Below are positions 1 to 5,617 of a DNA stretch of 11,763 nt, piece by piece. Source of the DNA: UBA2730 sp022793235 (GTDB lineage: Bacteria > Bacillota_I > Bacilli_A > RF39 > UBA660); assembly GCA_949745755.1 (NCBI GenBank), contig CATJZL010000028.1:1-11763 (forward strand), written 5' to 3'. A program made the translations under genes and the position numbers. The notes under the pieces were generated by a model that made no database searches, was not told the origin of the DNA, and saw only the letters and a program-made list of their open reading frames with translations. Each line of letters starts with the position of its first letter. Position 1 is the first letter of the stretch.

Positions 1-36
1 CCTGGTGTTAAAGCAGTAATCAATATTAATAAATAA
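1..36 (+). CDS. 3' end of a gene entering from the left (11 codons plus stop)
   Basis: Frame 1 reads PGVKAVININK and then TAA at 34-36. Only 11 residues are visible, so no family can be assigned. A hairpin terminator begins about 40 bases downstream, which supports this being a true gene end. A terminal 'GV(K/R)xVINI' string recalls the ends of some large surface proteins of gut Firmicutes, but that is a weak memory-based resemblance. If the gene is a surface protein, it could be related to the cassette array that follows. Confidence 0.5.
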   Translation, partial: PGVKAVININK

Positions 37-73
37 GTTGTTGATTAAAATTCTTCCTATTAATATTAAATAT

Positions 74-112
74 GGTTAATCTTTTAAAATAGATTAGCTC
101 TTTTTCTTTTTT
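74..112 (+). terminator. Rho-independent terminator of the leftmost gene
   Basis: The arms ggttaatct (74-82) and agattagct (91-99) pair over about nine positions, including two G-U pairs, around an 8-base loop. A T-rich run (ctttttctttttt) follows. It lies downstream of the stop codon at 34-36 and upstream of the first cassette, so transcription of the left gene should end before the cassette array. Confidence 0.65.
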
Positions 113-199
113 CTTAGATATAATAAAAGAGTAGTATAGTGTGACTTAAAACTTTATCAAATAAAGTAAAAATGTTTAATACTACATGATAGAAGTCTC

Positions 200-334
200 T
201 TTTACGGTGATTTTAAAAATGAGTTCACAGGATATGATTCATGGATATTACATAGTGGGGATTGGTATTGTGGAAGTTTGACAGGAGTATTTTCAATAGG
301 TGTAAATACAGGAGCCAATTTTGGAAGTCGGTTG
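200..334 (+). repeat. Cassette 1 (45 codons, FYGD...GSRL)
   Basis: The left border ttttacggtgat is at 200-211 and the right border tggaagtcggttg at 322-334, with a TGA stop at 335-337. The encoded segment keeps the Trp residues at 15 and 22 and the Gly residues at 20, 29 and 38, but has SG where the other cassettes have GG. It is three residues shorter than the other three, with the gap between Gly38 and GSRL. Its tail (gaatagactataata) matches that of cassette 3 with two single-base differences in length, which shifts the frame so that it stops straight after GSRL. No start codon or ribosome binding site lies in frame upstream. Confidence 0.7.
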
Positions 335-460
335 TGAATAGACTATAATAAAATAGAAATAAAAACAATTATTTTGTGGTTGTAAATACTATATTATAGA
401 AGTTTAATAACAAAGAAATGCTACCAGAATATTTTAAGAGGATACAAAATATTCAAAAAA

Positions 461-469
461 TGATATAAT
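461..469 (+). promoter_or_regulatory. Extended -10 promoter of the membrane-anchored protein gene
   Basis: The sequence tgatataat is a TGnTATAAT extended -10 element. It lies about 40 bases before the ATG at 509 and 25 bases before its GAGGTGA ribosome binding site. No good -35 hexamer is seen at 17 bases upstream, which is usual for extended -10 promoters. Confidence 0.5.
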
Positions 470-508
470 AAATATATTAAAAATAAAGAGTTTGAGGTGA
501 ATATATTT

Positions 509-1000
509 ATGAGAAAAAAAAGAGCTTGGATAGTTTCAATTGTAATCATATTAGTACTAGTAATTTTAGGATATACATTTATAAAAATGAACAGTAAAAA
601 AACAAATACAACTTTATATGAAGAAGCCATAAAATATTTAGAGAAAAAAAATGATTCAAAAAATAAAGATAAAAAAGATTGGAAAGTATTCATGAGCTAT
701 AAGGGATTTGGAATAGATAAAGAAGAAGAATATCAATATGCATATATGTGGATTTTAGAAGAAGCTTATTATATAAATGAAGACGGACAATTACAACTAG
801 ATACAGGTAGTGTTATGCCTTATAAATTTACATTTAAAGATAAAAAAGTAATAAAATATGAAAAACCAGAAACTGGAGAAAACTATAAAACATCAGTAGG
901 AGAGTTATTTCCTAAAAAGATAAGTCAAAAAATATTAGATTATAAGTTTGAAGAATTAAGTAAGAAAAATATTAAGAAAATAAAAGAAAATTATAATTAA
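509..1000 (+). CDS. Small membrane-anchored protein of unknown function
   Basis: I do not recognise a family. The 163-residue product begins MRKKRAW, followed by one hydrophobic segment at about residues 7-27. This predicts an N-in membrane anchor or uncleaved signal, with a hydrophilic Lys/Glu-rich domain outside the cell. The outer part contains aromatic-rich stretches (YMWILEEAYYIN) and ends in lysine-rich sequence. A GTG at 497 would give four more residues, but it lies within the ribosome binding site GAGGTGA (494-500), which is correctly spaced for the ATG at 509, so 509 is chosen. An extended -10 promoter lies at 461-469. The gene sits alone between cassettes 1 and 2 and is the only gene within the array that appears able to be expressed. 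Whether it has anything to do with the cassettes is unknown. Confidence 0.8.
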   Translation: MRKKRAWIVSIVIILVLVILGYTFIKMNSKKTNTTLYEEAIKYLEKKNDSKNKDKKDWKVFMSYKGFGIDKEEEYQYAYMWILEEAYYINEDGQLQLDTGSVMPYKFTFKDKKVIKYEKPETGENYKTSVGELFPKKISQKILDYKFEELSKKNIKKIKENYN

Positions 1001-1056
1001 AATAGAAAAATATTACTGAATAAAAGAAATGAATTTATAAAGAAAAAATAGATTCC

Positions 1057-1200
1057 TTTTACGGTGATAGGACAGATTGTGTAGAAAATATACACCAATG
1101 GTCCTACCATGGTGGGGGTTGGAGAGATGGAACAATTTCAGGAAATACAGCTTTTGCCCATGGTCTAGGGTGGATTTATCTCTTTGATGGAAGTCGGTTG
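1057..1200 (+). repeat. Cassette 2 (48 codons, FYGD...GSRL)
   Basis: The left border is at 1057-1068 and the right border at 1188-1200. The segment has W15, HGGGW at 18-22, G29, G38 and a terminal GSRL. After GSRL the frame stays open for another 21 codons (LEKNYNVMNV... in part) to a TAA at 1264-1266, so this copy lacks the early stop of the others. Its tail has actacaat where the other cassettes have actataat. There is no in-frame start upstream with a ribosome binding site. Confidence 0.7.
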
Positions 1201-1278
1201 GAAAAAAACTACAATGTAATGAATGTAAGCCTATTAAAACAAATAGAAACAAAATATTGTAGATAAATTTTTGATCTG

Positions 1279-1422
1279 TTTTACGGTGATGATACTTTTT
1301 TCATATATAAAGAAGAACCATGGAATTCACGAGGGGGATCTTGGTTGAATGGAAAAATAGCAGGAGAACATGCCTTTTCACTAAATGCAGGTATAAAATT
1401 TAATGAGAATGGAAGTCGGTTG
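1279..1422 (+). repeat. Cassette 3 (48 codons, FYGD...GSRL)
   Basis: The left border is at 1279-1290 and the right border at 1410-1422. The segment has W15, RGGSW at 18-22, an AG at 28-29, G38 and a terminal GSRL, followed by LNKTII and a TAG at 1441-1443. This is the copy closest to the canonical RGGSW...G...GSR pattern of lectin/FGE-like C-termini, and its tail may show what the intact gene ends with. It begins 12 bases after the stop codon of the cassette 2 frame. Confidence 0.7.
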
Positions 1423-1511
1423 TTGAATAAGACTATAATATAGAAAGTACTAAAATAACAAAGAAAGGAAAAAAGTAAAATATTATAGATAGGTTATGTA
1501 ATTTTTCAGGC

Positions 1512-1655
1512 TTTTACGGTGATAGTGAGTGGTTTGTGGCACCTATTTATTCATGGACCTGTCATGGTGGAGGATGGTTTCATGAAGAAATAACTGGATT
1601 ACTTTCATTTAATCGAACAGCAGGACAATTATTTTCAGATCATGGAAGTCGGTTG
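1512..1655 (+). repeat. Cassette 4 (48 codons, FYGD...GSRL)
   Basis: The left border is at 1512-1523 and the right border at 1643-1655. The segment has W15, HGGGW at 18-22, G29, G38 and a terminal GSRL, then KKL and a TAA at 1665-1667. It is the last cassette before the convergent activase operon. A tail with actataat and the attataga signal at 1712-1719 still follow it, although no fifth cassette does. There is no start codon or ribosome binding site in frame upstream. Confidence 0.7.
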
Positions 1656-1730
1656 AAAAAACTATAATCAAAAAAAGAAGAAAATGTTAAATATTTAGCA
1701 AGTATCATATAATTATAGAAAAGCAAAATA

Positions 1731-1764
1731 AAAACGAAAAAATGGCTACAATTTGTAGTCATTT
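1731..1764 (-). terminator. Rho-independent terminator of the activase operon
   Basis: Read on the minus strand, an 11-base stem AAATGACTACA / TGTAGCCATTT (one G-U pair) closes a 3-base AAT loop. The final T residues merge into TTTTTTCGTTTTT. The stem overlaps the TAA stop codon of the activase gene (1763-1765), so the operon ends very economically and is insulated from the cassette array. Confidence 0.8.
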
Positions 1765-2707
1765 AATGTGTCTTAATTTCACCCTTTTCACAACGATTAC
1801 CCCAACTATCAATTAACTTTTTATTTTTTTTAACCATAATAATTTCACAATTATTAGGACAACGATTACAATTTACAGAACTCGTCTCAAATGAAAAATC
1901 ATCTAAATCAAAAGTATAGGTTTTCTCTTGCTCCTGCATAGATAAAACTGCCACTCCAATTGCTCCCATTAAATGTCCATTATCAAGTGTTTGGATTTCC
2001 TTTTGCAAAATCTTCTCAAAAGCCTTTTTCACCCCTATATTTTTAGATACACCACCCTGAAAAATGATAGGTTCCTCAATTTTTTTGCCTTTTGCAACAT
2101 TATTCAAATAATTAAGAGCCACACTATTACATAGACCTGCTATGATATCCTCTTTAGAATATCCAATCTGAGCTTTATGTACTAGATCACTTTCTGCAAA
2201 AACAGTACATCTTGCAGCAAGAAGAGCAGGATTTTTACTTTTCAAAGCAATTGTGCCAAAATCTTCAACTTTAACGCCAAGACGGTTAGCTTGACTCGAT
2301 AAAAAAGAACCTGTTCCAGCAGCACATAAAGTATTCATAGCATAATCGGTGACAATACCATCTTCAAGTAAAATAATTTTAGAATCCTGTCCGCCAATTT
2401 CAATAATAGTGCGAACATCTTCACAAAAGGTGCTCGTACCAATAGCATGTGCTGTAATCTCATTTTTAACTACATTGGCACCTAAAATACTACCTATTAA
2501 TTTTCTAGCACTACCAGTTGTTCCAACTCCAACAATTTTATAATCAGCATCTATTTTTAAAATTTTCGCTAAGACTTTCTTTACAGCCCCAATTGGATTT
2601 CCTTCTGTCCATAAATAACAGCTACTAATAATTTTATGGTCAGAATCAATCACAACACCTTTAGTTGAAATGGAACCTATATCAATTCCAAGATATGCTT
2701 TTTTCAT
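1763..2707 (-). CDS. 2-hydroxyacyl-CoA dehydratase activase-type ATPase (BadF/BcrA/HgdC family)
   Basis: The product has 314 residues. In known relatives such as HgdC of Acidaminococcus, a homodimer bridged by one [4Fe-4S] cluster uses ATP to push a low-potential electron into a dehydratase or related iron-sulfur enzyme. Visible here are the ASKHA nucleotide-binding motifs GIDIGSISTKG (7-17), IEIGGQDSK (102-110) and GGV (218-220). The predicted cluster ligands are C128 in NTLCAAGTGSFL and C167 in AARCTVFAESD, almost the same positions as in HgdC. A C-terminal extension adds C280, C283, C287 and C306 (CNRCPNNC, NRCEKG), which could hold a second metal site. The start overlaps the stop of the preceding gene as ATGA, with AGGAGG at 2713-2718, so translation is probably coupled. 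The family is certain; the electron acceptor is not. Confidence 0.92.
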   Translation of the reverse strand: MKKAYLGIDIGSISTKGVVIDSDHKIISSCYLWTEGNPIGAVKKVLAKILKIDADYKIVGVGTTGSARKLIGSILGANVVKNEITAHAIGTSTFCEDVRTIIEIGGQDSKIILLEDGIVTDYAMNTLCAAGTGSFLSSQANRLGVKVEDFGTIALKSKNPALLAARCTVFAESDLVHKAQIGYSKEDIIAGLCNSVALNYLNNVAKGKKIEEPIIFQGGVSKNIGVKKAFEKILQKEIQTLDNGHLMGAIGVAVLSMQEQEKTYTFDLDDFSFETSSVNCNRCPNNCEIIMVKKNKKLIDSWGNRCEKGEIKTH

Positions 2708-3765
2708 TTATTCCTCCTATATTTTAATAAATCAAAAAATGCTTCCAATCGAGTATCTACACCACCATCCTCAACCTCTGTATCAAAACTAAAGAAAAGA
2801 ACTGGCATTTTATAGTCGCTACAAACATTCTTAATGATAGGAATGGCTCCAATTTCTGGTGTACATCCAAAAGGTTTAGTATGAATAATTCCATCATAAT
2901 TTTTACGAGATAGGTAAAGACTTCTATATACATTATCAAGTCCATCCGCCCCCAAAGAATATTTACAATACTTTTTTGTTTTTTTTAACATTTTCTTCTT
3001 AAGAAATGCCTTTTGCCAAAGGAGATAACTAAGATTGGTAAACCTTTTTATTTCAATATTTTCTTTTGCAAGCTTTTTCTCCAAATTATAAGTACTAAAA
3101 GGTTCCATAGCTGTATATAGTTCACCAATAATTCCAACTCGAATAGGATTATTTTTAATTACTTCTATTTTTTTGAATTTTCTTTTATATTTTCTATACA
3201 TTCTATTTAATTGAAAAAAATGTGTACATTTAGGAAAGTCAATAAGCATTTGCTTCTTTAACAGAATAAAACTGTTCTTCTCCTTTTCAAAACCAATATT
3301 TTTTCGAATAATCACATCAATTTTATCCATAAAATAAATCATGAAAAGGGTCATAATCCCATAATGTAAAAATTGTTTATATTTAAGTTTTGGATTTAAT
3401 TCCCTAAATATTTCATAAGCCTCTTTAATACAAAGCCTATCTTTTGACGTCAATTTAATAAATTTAAAATCATATCCTAGATCCCGTAAAATTTTTTCTT
3501 GTAGTTCGGCATAATAACGATACCTGCATCCACCTCCAGCCTGAAAAAGAATAGTTGCACCATCATCAAGAGCCTCAATAAAATTTCCTAAATTATATTT
3601 AAAAGGAACACACACATCACTAGGAGAATATTTACTTCCAAGATCAATTGTTTTTTTGGTAATTTTAGGAGACTCCATCACATCTATATCACACAAATGA
3701 CAAATAAAATATTTAATAGGTACATAATAATCTCCTAAATGAGGAAAACTAATTTTATTTTTCAT
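2704..3765 (-). CDS. COG3581-like activase partner protein (HgdB-type fold, predicted Fe-S)
   Basis: The product has 353 residues and resembles the second half of the large 'CoA-substrate-specific enzyme activase' proteins (COG3581 type, distantly related to HgdB/BcrC dehydratase subunits). Cysteines at C52 (SDVCVPFK), C80 (GGGCRYRYYAELQ) and C301 (PFGCTPE) have the three-cysteine layout used for [4Fe-4S] binding in that superfamily. C22 and C25 (CHLC) form an extra pair near the N-terminus. Other conserved blocks are GELYTAMEPFSTYNLEKKL (214-232) and the C-terminal DTRLEAFFDLL. It overlaps the gene before it by 11 bases and the activase by 4. The reaction is unknown for this family; acting as an electron acceptor or redox partner of the activase is inference from homology and operon structure. 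Confidence 0.82.
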   Translation of the reverse strand: MKNKISFPHLGDYYVPIKYFICHLCDIDVMESPKITKKTIDLGSKYSPSDVCVPFKYNLGNFIEALDDGATILFQAGGGCRYRYYAELQEKILRDLGYDFKFIKLTSKDRLCIKEAYEIFRELNPKLKYKQFLHYGIMTLFMIYFMDKIDVIIRKNIGFEKEKNSFILLKKQMLIDFPKCTHFFQLNRMYRKYKRKFKKIEVIKNNPIRVGIIGELYTAMEPFSTYNLEKKLAKENIEIKRFTNLSYLLWQKAFLKKKMLKKTKKYCKYSLGADGLDNVYRSLYLSRKNYDGIIHTKPFGCTPEIGAIPIIKNVCSDYKMPVLFFSFDTEVEDGGVDTRLEAFFDLLKYRRNK

Positions 3766-4654
3766 ATTTCACCTTCAAAATATCAAAGAAAGCATCAAGT
3801 CTTGTAATAATCCCTGTATTAGAGTAGCTTTCTTTACTTATGTTTAAAACAGGAATTTCTATTTTCCTTTTAATAAGTTCATTACTCATAGAATCAGGAC
3901 CACATGGAAATGTAGATAAAAGAATAATACCATCTACTTTATCCTTATAATAGTTAACAGCAGCCATAACTTTTTTGCTATGTGTCCAGTGAATGTCAGT
4001 AGAAAGTTTGAAACATTCCTTATCAACAAGTCCATCCTCTAAAAGATCAGAATAAATAATTTCAAAATTTTCCTTTTTTAAATACTGAATGATATCCTGT
4101 CCAACAATTTCATCATATAAATTGTAAGGATGTCCTGCAAATAATATTTTGAGTTTATTACTTTTGAGTCTCTGTTTCTGTTTTAAAATTTTTTCCTTGA
4201 AATAAAGCCTTTTTTCATTTTTAGCATAGCAATAGGCATTATAACAATTGAGATAACTAATACCAAGTTGCTTACCAAGCTTAGTATAAGCAAATAATTC
4301 AATTTCTTTTTCACTTAAATCAATGTTGTAATTTAATATTTTCATAAAGGGAAATAAATTTTTCGTAAGATCATATAAAGCATTAAAATTTGTACAAACG
4401 CCTTCTCCTTTTTTTATAGAATAAAGTCTTGGTACTAAAACAGAGTCACACTTGCCTATAAGAGATTGAACTTGTCCCAAAAAAATTTTTATTGAAAGAC
4501 AAGCCTCACTATCAGCAAGGGCTTCCCCATCTCGAATAGTTTTTTTAGTAGTAGGTTCACTTATAACGACATCAATATTTAGCCTATCAAAGAAATACTC
4601 CCACATTATCCCATCATAATAATAAAGTAATGCTCTAGGAATTCCTACCTTCAT
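3755..4654 (-). CDS. DUF2229/COG3580-like activase-related protein
   Basis: The product has 299 residues and starts MKVGIPRALLYYYDGIMWEYFF, typical of the DUF2229 segment of acyl-CoA dehydratase activase-related proteins. C52 (DSEACLSIK), C87 (GEGVCTNF) and C251 (TFPCGPDS) mirror the C52/C80/C301 layout of the protein encoded next. Both end in TRL(D/E)AFFD(I/L)LK, so the two are probably ancient paralogues forming a heterodimer like HgdA/HgdB. In many Firmicutes this region is fused to the activase in one very large protein; here it is a separate gene. It is first in the operon, with GGAGGCG before the ATG and a promoter 24-52 bases upstream. Its substrate is unknown. Confidence 0.82.
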   Translation of the reverse strand: MKVGIPRALLYYYDGIMWEYFFDRLNIDVVISEPTTKKTIRDGEALADSEACLSIKIFLGQVQSLIGKCDSVLVPRLYSIKKGEGVCTNFNALYDLTKNLFPFMKILNYNIDLSEKEIELFAYTKLGKQLGISYLNCYNAYCYAKNEKRLYFKEKILKQKQRLKSNKLKILFAGHPYNLYDEIVGQDIIQYLKKENFEIIYSDLLEDGLVDKECFKLSTDIHWTHSKKVMAAVNYYKDKVDGIILLSTFPCGPDSMSNELIKRKIEIPVLNISKESYSNTGIITRLDAFFDILKVKYEK

Positions 4655-4677
4655 AAAACGCCTCCTTCACATTAAAA

Positions 4678-4706
4678 AGTATGTTCAAAATAGAAAAACA
4701 TGTCAG
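4678..4706 (-). promoter_or_regulatory. Promoter of the activase operon
   Basis: On the minus strand, CTGACA (4706-4701) and CATACT (4683-4678) are separated by exactly 17 bases. The -35 matches consensus at five of six positions and the -10 at four of six. Transcription would start about 15-20 bases before the first ATG's ribosome binding site. Confidence 0.55.
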
Positions 4707-4720
4707 TATCCTACGACAAA

Positions 4721-4738
4721 TTTAGATATATATCTAAA
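4721..4738. promoter_or_regulatory. Perfect 18-bp palindrome in the divergent intergenic region (possible operator)
   Basis: tttagatata/tatctaaa reads identically on both strands. It lies about 15 bases upstream of the -35 of the activase operon promoter and about 80 bases upstream of the thioredoxin operon -10. There is no following T-tract, so it is not a terminator. The size and symmetry suit a dimeric regulator, but a chance AT-rich palindrome cannot be excluded. Confidence 0.4.
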
Positions 4739-4813
4739 AAATAAGAAAAATAAATGAAAATATATGAAATTTTGTTGAAAAATAGAAAAAAACTATCTAA
4801 AAAGAGGGAAATA

Positions 4814-4822
4814 TGTTATAAT
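4814..4822 (+). promoter_or_regulatory. Extended -10 promoter of the thioredoxin/PH-like operon
   Basis: tgttataat is a TGnTATAAT element with a perfect TATAAT at 4817-4822. It is 27 bases before the ATG at 4850, leaving room for the aagggagtagg ribosome binding region. It also shows that a longer reading frame opening at 4754 is not the true start, because that start would lie upstream of the promoter. Confidence 0.65.
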
Positions 4823-4849
4823 CTTTCTAGAAAGAAGGGAGTAGGTATT

Positions 4850-5617
4850 ATGGCAAATACAAAGAAAGCAGAAGAAAACAAAACACAGAAAAAAAAGACA
4901 ACAGCTGCAACAAAAGAAACAAATAAAAATGTAAAGGAAGAAAAGAGTAAGCAAACTAAAAAAACACCAGCAAAGAAAACAGAAAACAAAAAGGAAGAAG
5001 AGACAAAAACAGAAACAAAAAAAATAGTAAAAATAGAAGAAAAAAATAGAGATAAAGAAGAAAATACAGAAACAAAGAATACAACAAAAAAAGTTATAAT
5101 AGCAGTATTATTAGTAATATTCTGTCTAACAATATTTTATTTAAGTACTCTATCAGAAAAAGGAGAGTATACAGATCCACCTATAGAAGATACCTCATCA
5201 AACTATGATGGAACAGATGTATCAAATGAATCAGCAAATATCAAAGAAGAAGAAAAACAAGAATTAACATCTATAACAATTGACGAATACTTAGATAAAA
5301 AGAAAAATGATGAAAAATATTCTATAATCTATATAGGTCGTCCAACATGTTCTCATTGTGAAATACAAAAACCAATAATGGAATATCTAGTCTATAAATA
5401 TGGAGTAGAAATTAGTTATTTAGATACAGATACATTAGATGAAGATGGCTTTACAAAACTTCAATCTTCAGATGACTTCTTTAAAGAAGGTTGGGGAACA
5501 CCTCTAACAATGATTGTAAAAGGTGATAAAATGGTTGATTATATAGAAGGGGAAGCAAGTATTGAAGAAATGACAAAATTATTCAAAAAATATGAATTAA
5601 TTAGTGAAGGTGAATAA
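4850..5617 (+). CDS. Membrane-tethered thioredoxin-fold protein with lysine-rich cytoplasmic tail
   Basis: The product has 255 residues from the ATG at 4850, chosen because AAGGGAG sits upstream and the TATAAT promoter lies inside the longer frame that opens at 4754. Residues 1-81 are almost wholly Lys, Glu, Thr and Asn, a disordered tail. Residues 82-101 are one transmembrane helix (VIIAVLLVIFCLTIFYLSTL). Residues 102-138 form an acidic linker, and residues from about 140 to the end form a thioredoxin-like domain. It has the redox motif CSHC (167-170) preceded by IIYIGRPT, and GTP with a likely cis-proline at 218. It resembles the 'bacteriocin transport accessory protein'-type thioredoxins. 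Positive residues before the helix predict the redox domain outside the cell, where it could oxidise, reduce or isomerise disulfides; the partner is unknown. It is followed with a TAATG overlap by a PH-like gene. Confidence 0.85.
   Translation: MANTKKAEENKTQKKKTTAATKETNKNVKEEKSKQTKKTPAKKTENKKEEETKTETKKIVKIEEKNRDKEENTETKNTTKKVIIAVLLVIFCLTIFYLSTLSEKGEYTDPPIEDTSSNYDGTDVSNESANIKEEEKQELTSITIDEYLDKKKNDEKYSIIYIGRPTCSHCEIQKPIMEYLVYKYGVEISYLDTDTLDEDGFTKLQSSDDFFKEGWGTPLTMIVKGDKMVDYIEGEASIEEMTKLFKKYELISEGE

Larger units (their letters stand above)
186..1720 (+). repeat. Array of four silent C-terminal coding cassettes with conserved borders
   Basis: Four direct repeats share the protein pattern FYGD-x10-W-x2-[HR]-[SG]-G-x-W-x6-G-x8-G-x3/x6-GSRL. 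Their DNA borders are identical: ttttacggtgat on the left and tggaagtcggttg on the right. None has an in-frame start codon with a ribosome binding site. After each right border come a tataat-like string (344, 1210 as tacaat, 1434, 1663) and an attataga-like string (393, 1256, 1482, 1712), the latter 56-60 bases past the border. A similar string, atgataga, lies at 186-193 ahead of cassette 1. The Trp/Gly spacing with a terminal GSR resembles the C-terminal end of C-type-lectin or FGE-like variable domains, judged by motif only. The likely role is a donor bank for recombination into an expressed gene outside the window. Decayed gene copies are the main alternative. Confidence 0.7.

Noticed and set aside
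497..508. GTG start at 497 for the membrane-anchored protein
   Set aside because: The GTG is part of the GAGGTGA ribosome binding site that serves the ATG at 509.
1013..1252. 79-codon reading frame on the minus strand
   Set aside because: It lies opposite cassette 2, has no ribosome binding site, and its composition follows from the complementary strand of the cassette.
200..1655. Cassettes as variable repeats of a diversity-generating retroelement
   Set aside because: The interiors differ at nearly every position, so a single template would have to be almost all adenine to produce them by adenine mutagenesis. No reverse transcriptase gene or template repeat is visible in the window.
186..1720. 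CRISPR array
   Set aside because: The repeated borders flank coding-like segments of 135-144 bases separated by different spacer lengths, and the repeats are 12-13 bases. There are no cas genes, and the protein pattern is conserved inside the units.
2349..2543. 64-codon + strand frame inside the activase gene
   Set aside because: It is a shadow of a well-supported gene on the opposite strand, without a ribosome binding site.
4754..4849. N-terminal extension of the thioredoxin-like protein starting at 4754
   Set aside because: The region contains the TATAAT promoter element (4817-4822), the 4754 ATG lacks a ribosome binding site, and the ATG at 4850 has a good one.
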